Below are positions 33,802 to 43,389 of a DNA stretch of 64,000 bases, piece after piece. A model generated the notes under the pieces. The model did not search any database. It had not been told where the DNA came from and saw only the letters and a list, made by a program, of their open reading frames with translations. Source of the stretch: Actinomycetales bacterium JB111 (GTDB taxonomy: Bacteria; Actinomycetota; Actinomycetes; Actinomycetales; Actinomycetaceae); contig FUHX01000052.1 of NCBI GenBank assembly GCA_900163555.1, positions 17,921 to 81,920 of the forward strand, in the 5' to 3' direction. How positions within the stretch are numbered: the first letter of the stretch is position 1; each line of letters begins with the position of its first letter. The position numbers were made by a program, and so were the translations under genes.

Positions 33802-34673
33802 TGACGCACACCCCGCAGGTCGCCGACCGCCTCACCGCCGACCAGGCCGCCGCCGCCCGCCGGCTCGCCGACGACGCCCGCGCGGCCGACGGCACCGCCG
33901 CCCTCGACGAGCAGACCCTCCTGCGCCTCGACCCGGGTTCGGCCCGCTCCGCCACGCACGTCCTCCTGCCCGACGACGACGGCTCGGGCCTCGCCGGGTA
34001 CGCCCAGCTCGCGGAGGGCTCGGCCGAGCTGGTCGTCGCGCCGTCGGCGCGACGGGACGGCCGGGGCCGGGCCCTGCTCGGGGCCGTCAAGGAGGCCGAC
34101 CCGGCCGCCGCGGTCTGGGCGCACGGCGACCTGCCCGCGGCCCGGGCGCTCGCGGCGTCAGCCTCGCTGACCCGCACCCGGGAGCTGCTGCGGATGGGGA
34201 CGGCCCTCGCGGCCGCCACGCGGCCCGAGCCCCCCGCCGGCGTCCGGATCGAGACCTTCGACCCCGCCGCGCACGCCGAGGCATGGGTCCGGCTCAACGC
34301 CGCCGCGTTCGCCTCGCACCCCGAGCAGGGGTCGATGACCCTCGCCGACCTCCGCGAGCGGGAGAACCAGACCTGGTTCGACCCCTCGCTCCTGCTCCTC
34401 GCCTTCGACGACGGCGCGGACGCGCCGGTCGGCTTCATCTGGATGAAGCCGGGCGAGACGGCCTCGGAGGCCGAGCTCTACGTCCTCGGGATCGACCCCT
34501 CCGCCCAGGGGAGGGGGCTCGGACGGCTGCTGACCGGCGTCGGGCTGGCGGAGGTCGCCGAGCGCGGACGCACCGAGATCGACCTGTACGTGGAGGGCGA
34601 CAACGCGCCCGCCCTGGCCACCTACCGGCGGGCCGGCTTCGACGTCGTCGAGCGGCACGCGCAGTACTCCTGA
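33801..34673 (+). CDS. mshD: Mycothiol synthase
   Basis: Final step of mycothiol synthesis, acetyl transfer from acetyl-CoA to Cys-GlcN-Ins. 290 residues, two tandem GNAT domains. The C-terminal, active half has VLGIDPSAQGRGLGRLLTGV (acetyl-CoA P-loop) near residue 228, the preceding VGFIWMKPGE, and IDLYVEGDNAPALATYRRAG, all typical of MshD. The N-terminal domain is more divergent, as usual. Mycothiol is confined to actinobacteria, supporting the taxonomic call. It is near ppk, pst and glnR, an order partly shared with mycobacteria. Confidence 0.93.
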   Translation: MTHTPQVADRLTADQAAAARRLADDARAADGTAALDEQTLLRLDPGSARSATHVLLPDDDGSGLAGYAQLAEGSAELVVAPSARRDGRGRALLGAVKEADPAAAVWAHGDLPAARALAASASLTRTRELLRMGTALAAATRPEPPAGVRIETFDPAAHAEAWVRLNAAAFASHPEQGSMTLADLRERENQTWFDPSLLLLAFDDGADAPVGFIWMKPGETASEAELYVLGIDPSAQGRGLGRLLTGVGLAEVAERGRTEIDLYVEGDNAPALATYRRAGFDVVERHAQYS

Positions 34674-34708
34674 CGTCCCGTCCGCCGGCGGGCCGCATGC
34701 CGAGCCGT

Positions 34709-34730
34709 GTGCACCCGCCATTCACAGTTG
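34709..34730 (+). promoter_or_regulatory. Candidate PHO box upstream of ppk
   Basis: Two adjacent 11-nt units, GTGCACCCGCC (34709-34719) and ATTCACAGTTG (34720-34730), match the GTTCACC core of PhoP direct repeats at 6 and 5 of 7 positions. Ends 17 nt before the ATG at 34748. Confidence 0.4.
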
Positions 34731-34747
34731 GGTGATTGGATAACCGC

Positions 34748-37054
34748 ATGGCGACCACCTCCGCTCTGAGCGAGCAGAACCCGGACGTGCACGAGGACCC
34801 CGCGGACGCCGAGGCGCGGGCGGCCCGGCAGGCCGCGGGGGCGACCACCGGCTCCGACGCCGGCCCCGGCCCCGACGCCCGGCCGCGGGTCTTCCACATC
34901 ACCTCCGACGAGGCGGTGAGCGAGGACGAGCTCGAGGACGGCCTGCCCGCCGACCGCTTCGCCGACCGCGAGCTCAGCTGGCTCGCGTTCAACAAGCGCG
35001 TGCTCGAGCAGGCCGAGGACACCTCGGTGCCGATCCTCGAGCGGGCCTGGTTCCTCGGGATCTTCGCCTCGAACCTCGACGAGTACTTCATGGTCCGCGT
35101 GGCCGGCCTCAAGCGGCGCATCGAGACCGGCATGGCCGTCACCGGCGCGTCCGGGATCAACCCCCGCCAGCTGCTCGAGCGCATCCTCGTCGGCGCCCGG
35201 GAGCTCATGGAGCGCCACGCGCAGGTGTTCAGCGAGGACGTCCAGCCGCGGCTGTCGGACGAGGGCATCGACATCCTGCACTGGGACGACCTCGCGGACA
35301 GCGAGCGCGAGCGGCTGCGAAAGTTCTTCCGCAAGCAGATCTTCCCCGTCCTCACGCCCCTGGCGGTCGACCCGGCGCACCCGTTCCCGTACATCTCGGG
35401 CCTGTCGCTCAACCTCGCGGTCCTCGTGCGCAACCCCTCGACCGGCACCGAGCACTTCGCCCGCGTGAAGGTGCCGCCGCTGCTGCCGCGGTTCATCGCC
35501 GTCGACGAGAACGGCAAGCCCTACCGGCCCGAGGAGGTCCCGGAGGACGCGGGCGGCCGCACCTCGTACGTGCCGCTCGAGGAGATCATCGCCCACCACC
35601 TCGACACCCTCTTCCCGGGCATGGAGATCGTCGAGCACCACACGTTCCGCGTCACGCGCAACGAGGACCTCGAGGTCGAGGAGGACGACGCCGAGAACCT
35701 GCTCAAGGCCCTGGAGAAGGAGCTCACCCGCCGCCGGTTCGGCGCGGCCGTGCGCCTCGAGGTCGACGAGCACATCTCCCCGCGCGTCCTCGACCTGCTC
35801 GCGCGCGAGCTCGGCGTGTCCGAGAACGAGATCTTCCCGCTGCCCGCGCCGCTGGACCTCACCGGCCTCAACGTCATCCACGACCTCGACCGGCCCCACC
35901 TGAAGTACCCGAAGTACGTGGCGGTCACGGCCGCCGGGCTCGCGAAGGTCGAGTCCGCGACCCCGACCGACATCTTCGCGGCGATCCGCGAGCGGGACGT
36001 GCTCGTGCACCACCCGTACGACTCGTTCTCGACGTCGGTCCAGCAGTTCCTGCAGCAGGCGGCCGCTGACCCGCACGTGCTCGCCATCAAGCAGACCCTG
36101 TACCGCACGTCCGGCGACTCGCCGATCGTCGACGCCCTCATCTCCGCCGCGCACGCAGGCAAGCAGGTCCTCGCGATCGTCGAGATCAAGGCCCGGTTCG
36201 ACGAGCAGGCGAACATCGAGTGGGCGCGCCAGCTCGAGCGCGCCGGCGTCCACGTCGTCTACGGCATCGTCGGGCTGAAGACCCACTGCAAGCTGTCCAT
36301 GGTGGTCCGCCAGGAGCCGGACGGCCTGCGCCGCTACTGCCACGTCGGCACCGGCAACTACCACCCGAAGACCGCCCGCGGGTACGAGGACTTCGGCCTG
36401 TTCACCTGCCACCGCGACGTCGGCCAGGACCTCACGCGGCTGTTCAACCACCTCTCCGGGTACGCGCCGAAGACGAAGTACCACCGCCTCCTCGTGGCCC
36501 CCCGCGACATCCGCCCCGAGCTGCTCAAGCGCATCGACCGGGAGATCGTCAACCACGAGGCCGGCAGGCCCGCCTACATCAAGTTCAAGATGAACTCGAT
36601 CGTGGACGAGCCGCTCATCGACGGCCTGTACCGGGCGGCCCGCGCGGGCGTGCCGGTCGACGTCGTCGTCCGCGGCATCTGCGCGATCAAGGTGGGACTG
36701 CCCGGGATCGGCGACAACCTGCGCGTCCGCTCGATCCTCGGCCGCTACCTCGAGCACTCCCGGGTCTTCGCGTTCGCGAACGACGACGACCCGCAGTGCT
36801 ACATCGGCTCCGCGGACCTCATGCACCGCAACCTCGACCGCCGCGTCGAGGCGCTCATCCAGGTCTCCGACCCGGAGCAGATCGAGCGGCTCGTCGGCAT
36901 CATCGACCTGTCGGTCGCCGACGACACGGCCTCCTGGCGGCTCGGCGCCGACGGCTGGCACCACGTGTCGACAGACGCGGACGGCAAGCAGCTGCGCGAC
37001 ATCCAGGTGCACCTCATGCGCGAGGCCCGACGGCGGGTCGCCGGATCGCGATGA
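34748..37054 (+). CDS. ppk: Polyphosphate kinase 1
   Basis: Reversible transfer of ATP gamma-phosphate to polyphosphate. 768 residues from the ATG at 34748; a TTG at 34736 is an alternative start. An acidic, disordered N-terminus of about 70 residues precedes the PPK N domain ([19 protein letters not shown]). The catalytic histidine is in GLKTHCKL near residue 512, and the second conserved histidine is in [15 protein letters not shown] near 690; [15 protein letters not shown] lies between them. Followed by a Nudix/histidine-phosphatase gene overlapping by 4 nt, and upstream of pstSCAB, in a phosphate cluster. Confidence 0.95.
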   Translation: MATTSALSEQNPDVHEDPADAEARAARQAAGATTGSDAGPGPDARPRVFHITSDEAVSEDELEDGLPADRFADRELSWLAFNKRVLEQAEDTSVPILERAWFLGIFASNLDEYFMVRVAGLKRRIETGMAVTGASGINPRQLLERILVGARELMERHAQVFSEDVQPRLSDEGIDILHWDDLADSERERLRKFFRKQIFPVLTPLAVDPAHPFPYISGLSLNLAVLVRNPSTGTEHFARVKVPPLLPRFIAVDENGKPYRPEEVPEDAGGRTSYVPLEEIIAHHLDTLFPGMEIVEHHTFRVTRNEDLEVEEDDAENLLKALEKELTRRRFGAAVRLEVDEHISPRVLDLLARELGVSENEIFPLPAPLDLTGLNVIHDLDRPHLKYPKYVAVTAAGLAKVESATPTDIFAAIRERDVLVHHPYDSFSTSVQQFLQQAAADPHVLAIKQTLYRTSGDSPIVDALISAAHAGKQVLAIVEIKARFDEQANIEWARQLERAGVHVVYGIVGLKTHCKLSMVVRQEPDGLRRYCHVGTGNYHPKTARGYEDFGLFTCHRDVGQDLTRLFNHLSGYAPKTKYHRLLVAPRDIRPELLKRIDREIVNHEAGRPAYIKFKMNSIVDEPLIDGLYRAARAGVPVDVVVRGICAIKVGLPGIGDNLRVRSILGRYLEHSRVFAFANDDDPQCYIGSADLMHRNLDRRVEALIQVSDPEQIERLVGIIDLSVADDTASWRLGADGWHHVSTDADGKQLRDIQVHLMREARRRVAGSR

Positions 37055-38019
37055 CCGGGAAGTCGGTCGAGCGGGCCGCCGGGCTCGTGGCCTGGCGGGA
37101 GGCGGGGCGCTCGCTGGAGGTCCTGCTCGTCCACTCGCCGCGCTACGGCGAGTGGGGGTTCCCCAAGGGCAAGGTCGACAAGGGGGAGACCCTCCAGGAG
37201 TGCGCCGTGCGGGAGGTGGCGGAGGAGACCGGGCGACGCCTCGTCGTCGGGCAGCCCCTGCAGACCGTCCGGTACAAGCTGCGCTCGGGCAAGCCGAAGG
37301 AGGTCCGCTACTGGGCCGCCCGCGAGCACACCCCCGACGGCGCCTGGTCGCGCGTGCGCACCGACCCCCCGCCGGCCCTGGCCTCCGAGATCGACCGCTC
37401 CGAGTGGTTCGACGTGAAGAAGGCGGCGCGCGTGCTCGCCTACCAGCAGGACCGCGACCTCCTCGGCCACGTCGTGGACCAGTGGAAGGACTCCCGGCTC
37501 GAGACCTGGACGGTGCTGCTCGTGCGGCACGCGCGTGCGAAGAAGCGCAGCGCCTGGAAGGGTGACGAGCAGACCCGACCGCTGACCGGGGCCGGGGCCG
37601 AGCTGGCGGCGCGGATGACCGCGCTGCTGTCCGCGTACGGCGTCGAGCGGCTCGTCAGCTCCCCCTGGGAGCGCTGCATGGCCACCGTCCGCCCCTACGC
37701 CGAGTCCGGTCAGATCGAGATCGTCGTCAAGGACGAGCTCACCGAGGCCGCCCACGCCGAGCGCCGACGGCCGGTGCGGTCGCTCGTCGACCGCGCCCTG
37801 CGCGACCCCGACCTGCCCACGGCGATCTGCACGCACCGGCCCGTGCTGCCCACCGTCGTCGGGACGCTGCTGGAGCGGGCGCCGAACCGGCTCCGCAAGC
37901 GGGTCCCGGACGAGGACCCGTTCCTGAGGACCGGCGAGATGCTCGTGGTCCACTGCGCCCGCCGCGCCAAGCACGGGCCGGCGGTCGTGGCCGTCGAGAA
38001 GGTCCGCACACCGCTGTGA
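37051..38019 (+). CDS. Nudix hydrolase fused to histidine phosphatase (MutT1-like)
   Basis: 322 residues. The Nudix domain (about 8-140) has the box [20 protein letters not shown] followed by TG, with every key residue. The histidine phosphatase domain starts at [13 protein letters not shown] near residue 157 (RHG/RHA motif) with a second histidine in [10 protein letters not shown] near 270. The same two-domain layout is found in mycobacterial MutT1, which hydrolyses 8-oxo-(d)GTP and diadenosine polyphosphates. The ATG overlaps the ppk stop, so polyphosphate and nucleotide clean-up are co-expressed. Confidence 0.9.
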   Translation: MTGKSVERAAGLVAWREAGRSLEVLLVHSPRYGEWGFPKGKVDKGETLQECAVREVAEETGRRLVVGQPLQTVRYKLRSGKPKEVRYWAAREHTPDGAWSRVRTDPPPALASEIDRSEWFDVKKAARVLAYQQDRDLLGHVVDQWKDSRLETWTVLLVRHARAKKRSAWKGDEQTRPLTGAGAELAARMTALLSAYGVERLVSSPWERCMATVRPYAESGQIEIVVKDELTEAAHAERRRPVRSLVDRALRDPDLPTAICTHRPVLPTVVGTLLERAPNRLRKRVPDEDPFLRTGEMLVVHCARRAKHGPAVVAVEKVRTPL

Positions 38020-38035
38020 GATACGCGATGGACCC

Positions 38036-38090
38036 GTTCACCGAGTGTTCACCAGGCCCGTGCGAGGCGTACACCCTCGCTCCTTAGCGT
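38036..38090 (+). promoter_or_regulatory. PHO box and promoter of pstSCAB
   Basis: 11-nt direct repeat units in phase: GTTCACCGAGT (38036-38046), GTTCACCAGGC (38047-38057), a degenerate unit (38058-38068) and GTACACCCTCG (38069-38079). TAGCGT (38085-38090) is a suitable -10. Two perfect GTTCACC cores side by side define the PhoP-binding PHO box of actinobacteria, so induction on phosphate starvation is expected. Confidence 0.8.
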
Positions 38091-38141
38091 GACATCTCGG
38101 TCGGGGTACCCCCGGACCTGACTCCACACGTAGAGGATGGA

Positions 38142-39368
38142 ATGACCGTGAAGCTTGCTGGTTCCCGGCGTCTGGCTGGCATTGCCGCCATCGGCGCTGT
38201 CGCCATGACCCTGGCCGCCTGCGGTGGCGGCGACGACGAGAGCACCTCGACCGAGGACAACGAGGGCTCGTCCGAGCCCGAGGAGTCCCCCTCCGAGGAG
38301 ACCTCGTCCGAGACGGAGTCCGACGACGCCCCCACCGAGTCCGACTCCGACGCGCCTGCCGCCGGCGGTTCCGACCTCGGCATCGACTACTCGACCCTCT
38401 CGGGCGAGATCAACGGCTCTGGCGCGTCGTCGCAGGGCAACGCCATGCAGGCGTGGCGCGACAACTTCGCCACCCAGGCGACCGACCTGACCGTCAACTA
38501 CACGCAGACCGGCTCGGGCACCGGCCGCGAGCAGTTCGTCGGCGGCGAGGTGTCGTTCATCGGCACCGACTCGCTGTTCGAGGGCGACGAGCTCGCCGCC
38601 GCCGAGGAGCGTTGCGGTGGCGCGATCGCCGAGCTCCCGACCTACGTCTCCCCGATCGCCGTGGCCTTCAACCTGCCCGGCGTGGAGACGTTGAACCTCA
38701 CGCCGGAGACGATCTCCTACATCTTCGACGGCACCATCACCACCTGGGACGACCCGGACATCGCGGACGCGAACCCGGACGCCGAGCTCCCGGCGCTGCC
38801 GATCATCCCGGTCAACCGCTCGGACGACTCCGGCACGACCGAGAACTTCACCCAGTGGCTCGTGGACTCGGGCTCGGGCTGGGAGTACGAGGCGGCCGAG
38901 CCGTGGCCGATCTCGGGCACCCAGTCGGCGGAGGGCACCTCCGGTGTCGTCCAGCTCGTCGAGGGCACCGAGGGCGCCATCACCTACGCGGACGCCTCGC
39001 AGATCAACGACCTCGGCACCGCCGCCGTCGGCCTCTCCGACGGTAGCTTCGTCGAGTACTCGGCCGAGGCCGCCGCCGCGATCGTCGACGGTTCGCCGGC
39101 GCACGAGACCGCGACGGACACCATCCTGTCCGTGGACCTCCTGCGCGACGGCTCCATCGCCGACGCGTACCCGATCGTCCTCATCTCGTACCACGTCGCC
39201 TGCCTCACGTACGAGGACGAGGCCGAGGCCGCGAACGTCCAGGGCTTCCTCGCCTACATCGCGTCGGCCGAGGGCCAGGAGGCGGCCGCCAACTTCGGTG
39301 TCGCCCCCATCTCGGACGAGCTCCGCGAGACCGTGAACGGCGTCATCGAGCAGATCTCCGCCGGCTGA
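38142..39368 (+). CDS. pstS: Phosphate ABC transporter substrate-binding lipoprotein
   Basis: 408 residues. A lipoprotein signal peptide ends in LAAC with the lipidated Cys27, followed by a long Ser/Glu/Asp-rich linker (about 30-75) that spaces the protein from the membrane. The binding domain has GEINGSGASSQGNAMQAWRD, YTQTGSGTGREQFVGGEVSF and VNRSDDSGTTENFTQWL, the phosphate-contact strings of PstS. It delivers phosphate to PstCAB. First gene of the pst operon under a PHO box; a hairpin after its stop may keep its expression above that of pstCAB. Confidence 0.96.
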   Translation: MTVKLAGSRRLAGIAAIGAVAMTLAACGGGDDESTSTEDNEGSSEPEESPSEETSSETESDDAPTESDSDAPAAGGSDLGIDYSTLSGEINGSGASSQGNAMQAWRDNFATQATDLTVNYTQTGSGTGREQFVGGEVSFIGTDSLFEGDELAAAEERCGGAIAELPTYVSPIAVAFNLPGVETLNLTPETISYIFDGTITTWDDPDIADANPDAELPALPIIPVNRSDDSGTTENFTQWLVDSGSGWEYEAAEPWPISGTQSAEGTSGVVQLVEGTEGAITYADASQINDLGTAAVGLSDGSFVEYSAEAAAAIVDGSPAHETATDTILSVDLLRDGSIADAYPIVLISYHVACLTYEDEAEAANVQGFLAYIASAEGQEAAANFGVAPISDELRETVNGVIEQISAG

Positions 39369-39389
39369 TCTCGTTCGACCGTCACGGCT

Positions 39390-39421
39390 GACGGCCCGAT
39401 CCTTCAGGGGATCGGGCCGTC
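39390..39421 (+). terminator. Attenuator-like hairpin between pstS and pstC
   Basis: GACGGCCCGATCC (39390-39402) and GGATCGGGCCGTC (39409-39421), a perfect 13-bp stem, in the 143-nt pstS-pstC gap. No T-run follows, so partial termination or message protection is more likely than a full stop. Confidence 0.65.
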
Positions 39422-39511
39422 GGCCCGCGCGGTGGCCGGGTAGGTTGAGCCCGTCCAGTACCGGGCCGCCACGGCCCACCCCCTCTCCGCCACGGCGACT
39501 GGAGTCCATCC

Positions 39512-40642
39512 GTGTCTGCATCTGCCCCTCCCACCGAGGCCCCGCCCTCCGAGGCGCCTCGTTCCGCGAGCACCGGCCGAAAGAAGGTGCGCACCGGGGA
39601 CAAGGTCTTCTCGGGCGTCTCGTTCGGAGCGGGCGCGGTCATCCTCGCCGTGCTCGGCGCGGTGGCGCTGTTCCTGCTCATCAAGGCCTTCCCGGCGCTC
39701 ACCGCCTCGAGCGAGGACGTCGCCGCGGCCGCCCCGTTCACGCTCGGGCACGGCTTCTGGGCCTTCGCGGGAATCACCATCTTCGGCACGCTGCTCGCCG
39801 CCATCATCGCGCTGATCATCGCCGTCCCGTTCGCGATCTGCATCTCGCTGTTCATCTCGCACTACGCGCCGCGCAGGCTCGCCCAGGTCCTCGGTTACAT
39901 CATCGACCTGCTCGCCGCCATCCCCTCGGTCGTCTTCGGCCTGTGGGGCATGCACGTGCTCGAGCCGCTCCTGCGCCCCGCGTTCACGTGGGTCTCCGAG
40001 ACCTTCCAGCCGCTGCTGGCCTGGATCGCCGGCCACCCCGGCGACCGCCGCGCGGGCGAGAGCGCCGACCAGTGGTACGGCGGGCTGCCGGGCTTCAGCT
40101 ACATGGCGGAGCACCACGACTGGTGGCCGCTCACGCCGAACCTGCTCGACTTCACGCCGCCGGCCCGCAACATCCTCATGGGCGGCCTCGTGCTCGCCAT
40201 CATGATCCTGCCGATCATCACCTCGCTGTGCCGCGAGGTCTTCCTCCAGACGCCGCGCCTCCAGGAGGAGGCCTCGCTCGCGCTCGGCGCGACCCGCTGG
40301 GAGATGATCAAGCAGACGGTCCTGCCCTTCGGCCGCTCCGGCATGGTGTCCGCCGCGATGCTCGGACTGGGACGAGCGCTCGGTGAGACCATGGCCCTTC
40401 TCATGGTGCTCTCGCCGGGCCTCGCCGTGAACTTCTGGCTGATGTCACCCGGGCAGCACACGACGATCGCCTCGCAGATCGCGGCCAAGTTCCCGGAGGC
40501 CCACGCCACCGGCAACCCGGTCGCCGGCCAGGAGGTCCTTATCGCGATCGGTCTCATGCTCTTCATCGTGACCTTCGTCGTGAACTACATCTCCCGGGCC
40601 ATCGTCGCCCGGTACGCCGAGTTCTCGGGAGCGAACGCATGA
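39512..40642 (+). CDS. pstC: Phosphate ABC transporter permease PstC
   Basis: 376 residues, six predicted membrane helices after a ~40-residue soluble N-terminus. The inner-membrane-component motif EEASLALGATRWEMIKQTVL contacts PstB; IPSVVFGLWGMHVLEPLL is conserved in PstC. A hydrophilic insert (about 170-205) lies between helices. GTG start with GGAG 7 nt upstream; the stop overlaps the pstA start. Part of the high-affinity phosphate importer in the cytoplasmic membrane. Confidence 0.95.
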   Translation: MSASAPPTEAPPSEAPRSASTGRKKVRTGDKVFSGVSFGAGAVILAVLGAVALFLLIKAFPALTASSEDVAAAAPFTLGHGFWAFAGITIFGTLLAAIIALIIAVPFAICISLFISHYAPRRLAQVLGYIIDLLAAIPSVVFGLWGMHVLEPLLRPAFTWVSETFQPLLAWIAGHPGDRRAGESADQWYGGLPGFSYMAEHHDWWPLTPNLLDFTPPARNILMGGLVLAIMILPIITSLCREVFLQTPRLQEEASLALGATRWEMIKQTVLPFGRSGMVSAAMLGLGRALGETMALLMVLSPGLAVNFWLMSPGQHTTIASQIAAKFPEAHATGNPVAGQEVLIAIGLMLFIVTFVVNYISRAIVARYAEFSGANA

Positions 40643-41778
40643 GCACCGTCGAGACCACGTCCCCGTCGAAGAGCTCGCCCGAGCCGTCGCCGCTCGTCGG
40701 CCGCTCGCAGGCACACGGCCGCCGGCTGCCCAAGTGGGTGAACCCGGCGATGGCCGCGGTGGGCCTCGCCGTCGGCTTCTTCTTCGGGTCCCGGACCGCC
40801 ACGTACTCCCCGTCGCTCGACAAGGGCGAGTACTCGCTGCCGATCCTCACCGTCGGCCTGTACGCGGTCGTCACCTACGTCGTCGTCATGGTCGTCGTGT
40901 CCTACCTCTACGAGGGGCGCCGCTACGGCGGCGACCGCGTGGCCACCACCGTCATCACCGGCGCATTCATCGTGGCGGTCCTGCCGCTGGTGTCGCTGCT
41001 GTGGACCTCGGTCGCCAACGGCCTCGGGGTGATGAACTGGACGTTCCTCACCGAGAACCACCAGGGCTTCTCGATCGAGGGCTCGGCCACGGGGCTCGGG
41101 CACGCGATCGCCGGAACGCTCATCGTCACGCTGCTCACCGCGGTCATCGCGGTGCCGCTCGGCATCTTCACCGCCATCTACCTGGTGGAGTACGGCCGCG
41201 GCCCGTTCGCGCGGATCGTCACCTTCCTCGTCGACATCATGACGGGCATCCCGTCGATCGTCGCCGGCCTGTTCGCGGTCGCCATGGTCACCCTGCTCAT
41301 GGGCCAGTTCGGCGTGAACAACGCGGCCGGATACCGCTCCGGGATGGTCGGTGCCGTCGCGCTCATCGTGCTCATGACCCCGATCGTCGTGCGCAACACC
41401 GAGGAGATGCTCCGCCTCGTCCCGAACGAGCTGCGCGAGGCCTCCTACGCTCTCGGCGTGCCGAAATGGTTGACCATCGTCAAGGTCGTGCTACGGACCG
41501 CGCTCGCCGGCATCATCTCGGGCGTCGTCATCTCGGTGGCCCGCGTCATCGGTGAGTCGGCCCCGCTGCTCATCACCGCGATGTCCACCGACGTCTACAA
41601 CCTCAACCCCTTCAAGGGGTACATGATGACGCTGCCCGTGTACGTCTACAACCAGTTCAAGGCGGGCAACCTCGACCAGGCCTGGGGCGCCGCGCTGGTC
41701 CTCATCGTCATCGTCCTGCTCTTCAACCTCATCGCCCGGTTCGTCGCCGCGAGGTTCGCGCCGAAGGGTGAGAAGTGA
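40639..41778 (+). CDS. pstA: Phosphate ABC transporter permease PstA
   Basis: 379 residues, with additional N-terminal helices before the permease core. GIPSIVAGLFAVAMVTLLMG, and the EAA-like loop NELREASYALGVPKWLTIVK near residue 270, are PstA features; ESAPLLITAM is also conserved. The ATG overlaps the pstC stop. pstB begins 93 nt after its stop with its own ribosome binding site GGAAGGA. Confidence 0.95.
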   Translation: MSTVETTSPSKSSPEPSPLVGRSQAHGRRLPKWVNPAMAAVGLAVGFFFGSRTATYSPSLDKGEYSLPILTVGLYAVVTYVVVMVVVSYLYEGRRYGGDRVATTVITGAFIVAVLPLVSLLWTSVANGLGVMNWTFLTENHQGFSIEGSATGLGHAIAGTLIVTLLTAVIAVPLGIFTAIYLVEYGRGPFARIVTFLVDIMTGIPSIVAGLFAVAMVTLLMGQFGVNNAAGYRSGMVGAVALIVLMTPIVVRNTEEMLRLVPNELREASYALGVPKWLTIVKVVLRTALAGIISGVVISVARVIGESAPLLITAMSTDVYNLNPFKGYMMTLPVYVYNQFKAGNLDQAWGAALVLIVIVLLFNLIARFVAARFAPKGEK

Positions 41779-41871
41779 CGGCCGCCGCCGCGCGGCCCGC
41801 GGCCCCGGCCGTCCACCCCCTGCACCACCTCGCCGACACCGTGCCGGCGACCCACGGAAGGATCTGACCGC

Positions 41872-42651
41872 GTGTCCAAGCGCATCGAGGTCAAGGACCT
41901 CAACATCTACTACGGCTCCTTCAGGGCGGTCGAGGACGTCAGCGTCACGATCGAGCCCCGGTCCGTCACGGCCCTCATCGGCCCGTCCGGCTGCGGCAAG
42001 TCGACCTTCCTCCGCACGCTCAACCGCATGCACGAGGTCATCCCCGGTGCGCACGTCGAGGGTGAGGTCAACATCGACGGCCAGAACCTCTACGCCCCCG
42101 ACGTCGACCCGGTCGACGTGCGCGGCATGGTCGGCATGGTCTTCCAGCGCCCGAACCCGTTCCCCACGATGTCCATCGCGGACAACGTGCTCGCGGGCGT
42201 GCGGCTGAACAACCGGAAGATCTCGCGGTCCGACGCCGAGGCTCTCGTCGAGCGGTCGCTGCGCGGCGCCAACCTCTGGAACGAGGTCAAGGACCGCCTC
42301 GGCCGCCCGGGCTCCTCGCTCTCCGGCGGTCAGCAGCAGCGCCTGTGCATCGCCCGCGCCATCGCCGTGAAGCCGGACGTCCTGCTCATGGACGAGCCGT
42401 GCTCCGCGCTCGACCCGATCTCCACGCTCGCGATCGAAGACCTCATCGCGGAGCTCAAGGAGAACTACACGATCGTCATCGTCACGCACAACATGCAGCA
42501 GGCCGCGCGCGTGTCCGACAAGACGGGCTTCTTCAACATCGCCGGCACCGGCAAGCCCGGCAAGCTCATCGAGTTCGACGACACCGAGACGATCTTCCAG
42601 AACCCCGCCAACCAGCAGACCTCGGACTACGTCTCCGGCCGGTTCGGCTAG
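41872..42651 (+). CDS. pstB: Phosphate ABC transporter ATPase PstB
   Basis: 259 residues. Walker [10 protein letters not shown] near residue 37, the PstB-specific [20 protein letters not shown], signature [15 protein letters not shown] near 148, Walker [15 protein letters not shown] and H-loop [13 protein letters not shown]. Powers phosphate uptake with PstSCA. The GTG start has GGAAGGAT upstream. A 17-bp hairpin follows immediately and closes the operon; no phoU follows directly. Confidence 0.97.
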   Translation: MSKRIEVKDLNIYYGSFRAVEDVSVTIEPRSVTALIGPSGCGKSTFLRTLNRMHEVIPGAHVEGEVNIDGQNLYAPDVDPVDVRGMVGMVFQRPNPFPTMSIADNVLAGVRLNNRKISRSDAEALVERSLRGANLWNEVKDRLGRPGSSLSGGQQQRLCIARAIAVKPDVLLMDEPCSALDPISTLAIEDLIAELKENYTIVIVTHNMQQAARVSDKTGFFNIAGTGKPGKLIEFDDTETIFQNPANQQTSDYVSGRFG

Positions 42652-42670
42652 ATCCCCCGACGACGGTCCT

Positions 42671-42708
42671 CGCCGCCCCGCACCCGGTCACCCGGGTGCG
42701 GGGCGGCG
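42671..42708 (+). terminator. Terminator hairpin of the pst operon
   Basis: A perfect 17-bp G+C-rich stem (42671-42687 with 42692-42708) and loop TCAC, starting 20 nt after the pstB stop. Facing it on the other strand is the separate hairpin at 42738-42774. Confidence 0.85.
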
Positions 42709-42737
42709 TCGTCGTGCGGGAGGCCGCTCGCAGACGA

Positions 42738-42774
42738 CTCGGGCCCGGAAGCATGTGGTGCTTCCGGGCCCGAG
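42738..42774 (-). terminator. Terminator hairpin of the lipoprotein gene
   Basis: CTCGGGCCCGGAAGCA (42738-42753) pairs perfectly with 42759-42774 around TGTGG, a 16-bp stem, 40 nt past the lipoprotein stop on the minus strand. Confidence 0.8.
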
Positions 42775-42813
42775 GCTCAGTACGTGGGTGCCGACCGTTG
42801 GTCGGCGGAGGCG

Positions 42814-43251
42814 TCAGGCGCCGTGGTTCTCCAGCGACTCGGTCAGCGTCTGGCCGGGGATCTGGGCGATGCAGATGCCGGAGCGGTCGTCCGCGCGGTC
42901 CCAGCTGTCCTCGGTCGGGTGCAGGACGTTGATGTAGACCTCGCTGGTCTCGTACGGGGCGCCGATGTAGGCCTCGAAGTTGTCGACGCAGGCCTGCTGC
43001 AGCTCCTCGGAGACCGCCTGGACGCCCGGGTAGTCGTCGCCGTCGAAGTCGTGGATGTAGAAGACCTCGCCGTCGTGCTCGTCGGAGCAGTCGACGACCG
43101 GGACCTCGGAGACCTCGCCCTGGGCGTCGCTCAGGTCGAGGCACTCGCCGACCGAGAACTCCTGGACGGAGGCGCCGCAGGCGGCGAGGAACGGGAGGGC
43201 GAGCGCACCGGCTGCGAGCGCAGCGGCGCGGCGGACGTTTCGTGCGCGCAT
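42814..43251 (-). CDS. Lipoprotein, septum formation/DUF-type domain
   Basis: 145 residues. A lipoprotein signal peptide ends in FLAAC (Cys25). The mature domain carries GECLDL, VPVVDCSDEHDGEVFYIHDF and ACVDNFEAYIGAPYETSEVY, with paired cysteines, like the septum formation family domain (PF13845) of actinobacterial exported proteins. Function unknown. The ATG at 43251 gives a complete signal peptide. It sits between the pst operon and the pit genes; whether it has a role in phosphate is not evident. Confidence 0.75.
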   Translation of the reverse strand: MRARNVRRAAALAAGALALPFLAACGASVQEFSVGECLDLSDAQGEVSEVPVVDCSDEHDGEVFYIHDFDGDDYPGVQAVSEELQQACVDNFEAYIGAPYETSEVYINVLHPTEDSWDRADDRSGICIAQIPGQTLTESLENHGA

Positions 43252-43389
43252 AGTGGGAGGTGTCCTTCCGGGGGACGAAAGAGTGACGGGAGCGGCCGAA
43301 TCGACCGCCTTCACAATAGCGGACGGCTCACGGGCGAATCGGCCGATTCCATGGGGAGTTGAGCCCCCGGAAGGCGGCGGCCATCGGGC

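Noticed and set aside
42814..43251. Lipoprotein between pst and pit as a PhoU or a phosphate-binding component
   Set aside because: It has neither helical PhoU repeats nor PstS motifs; the cysteine-containing exported domain fits the septum-formation type better.
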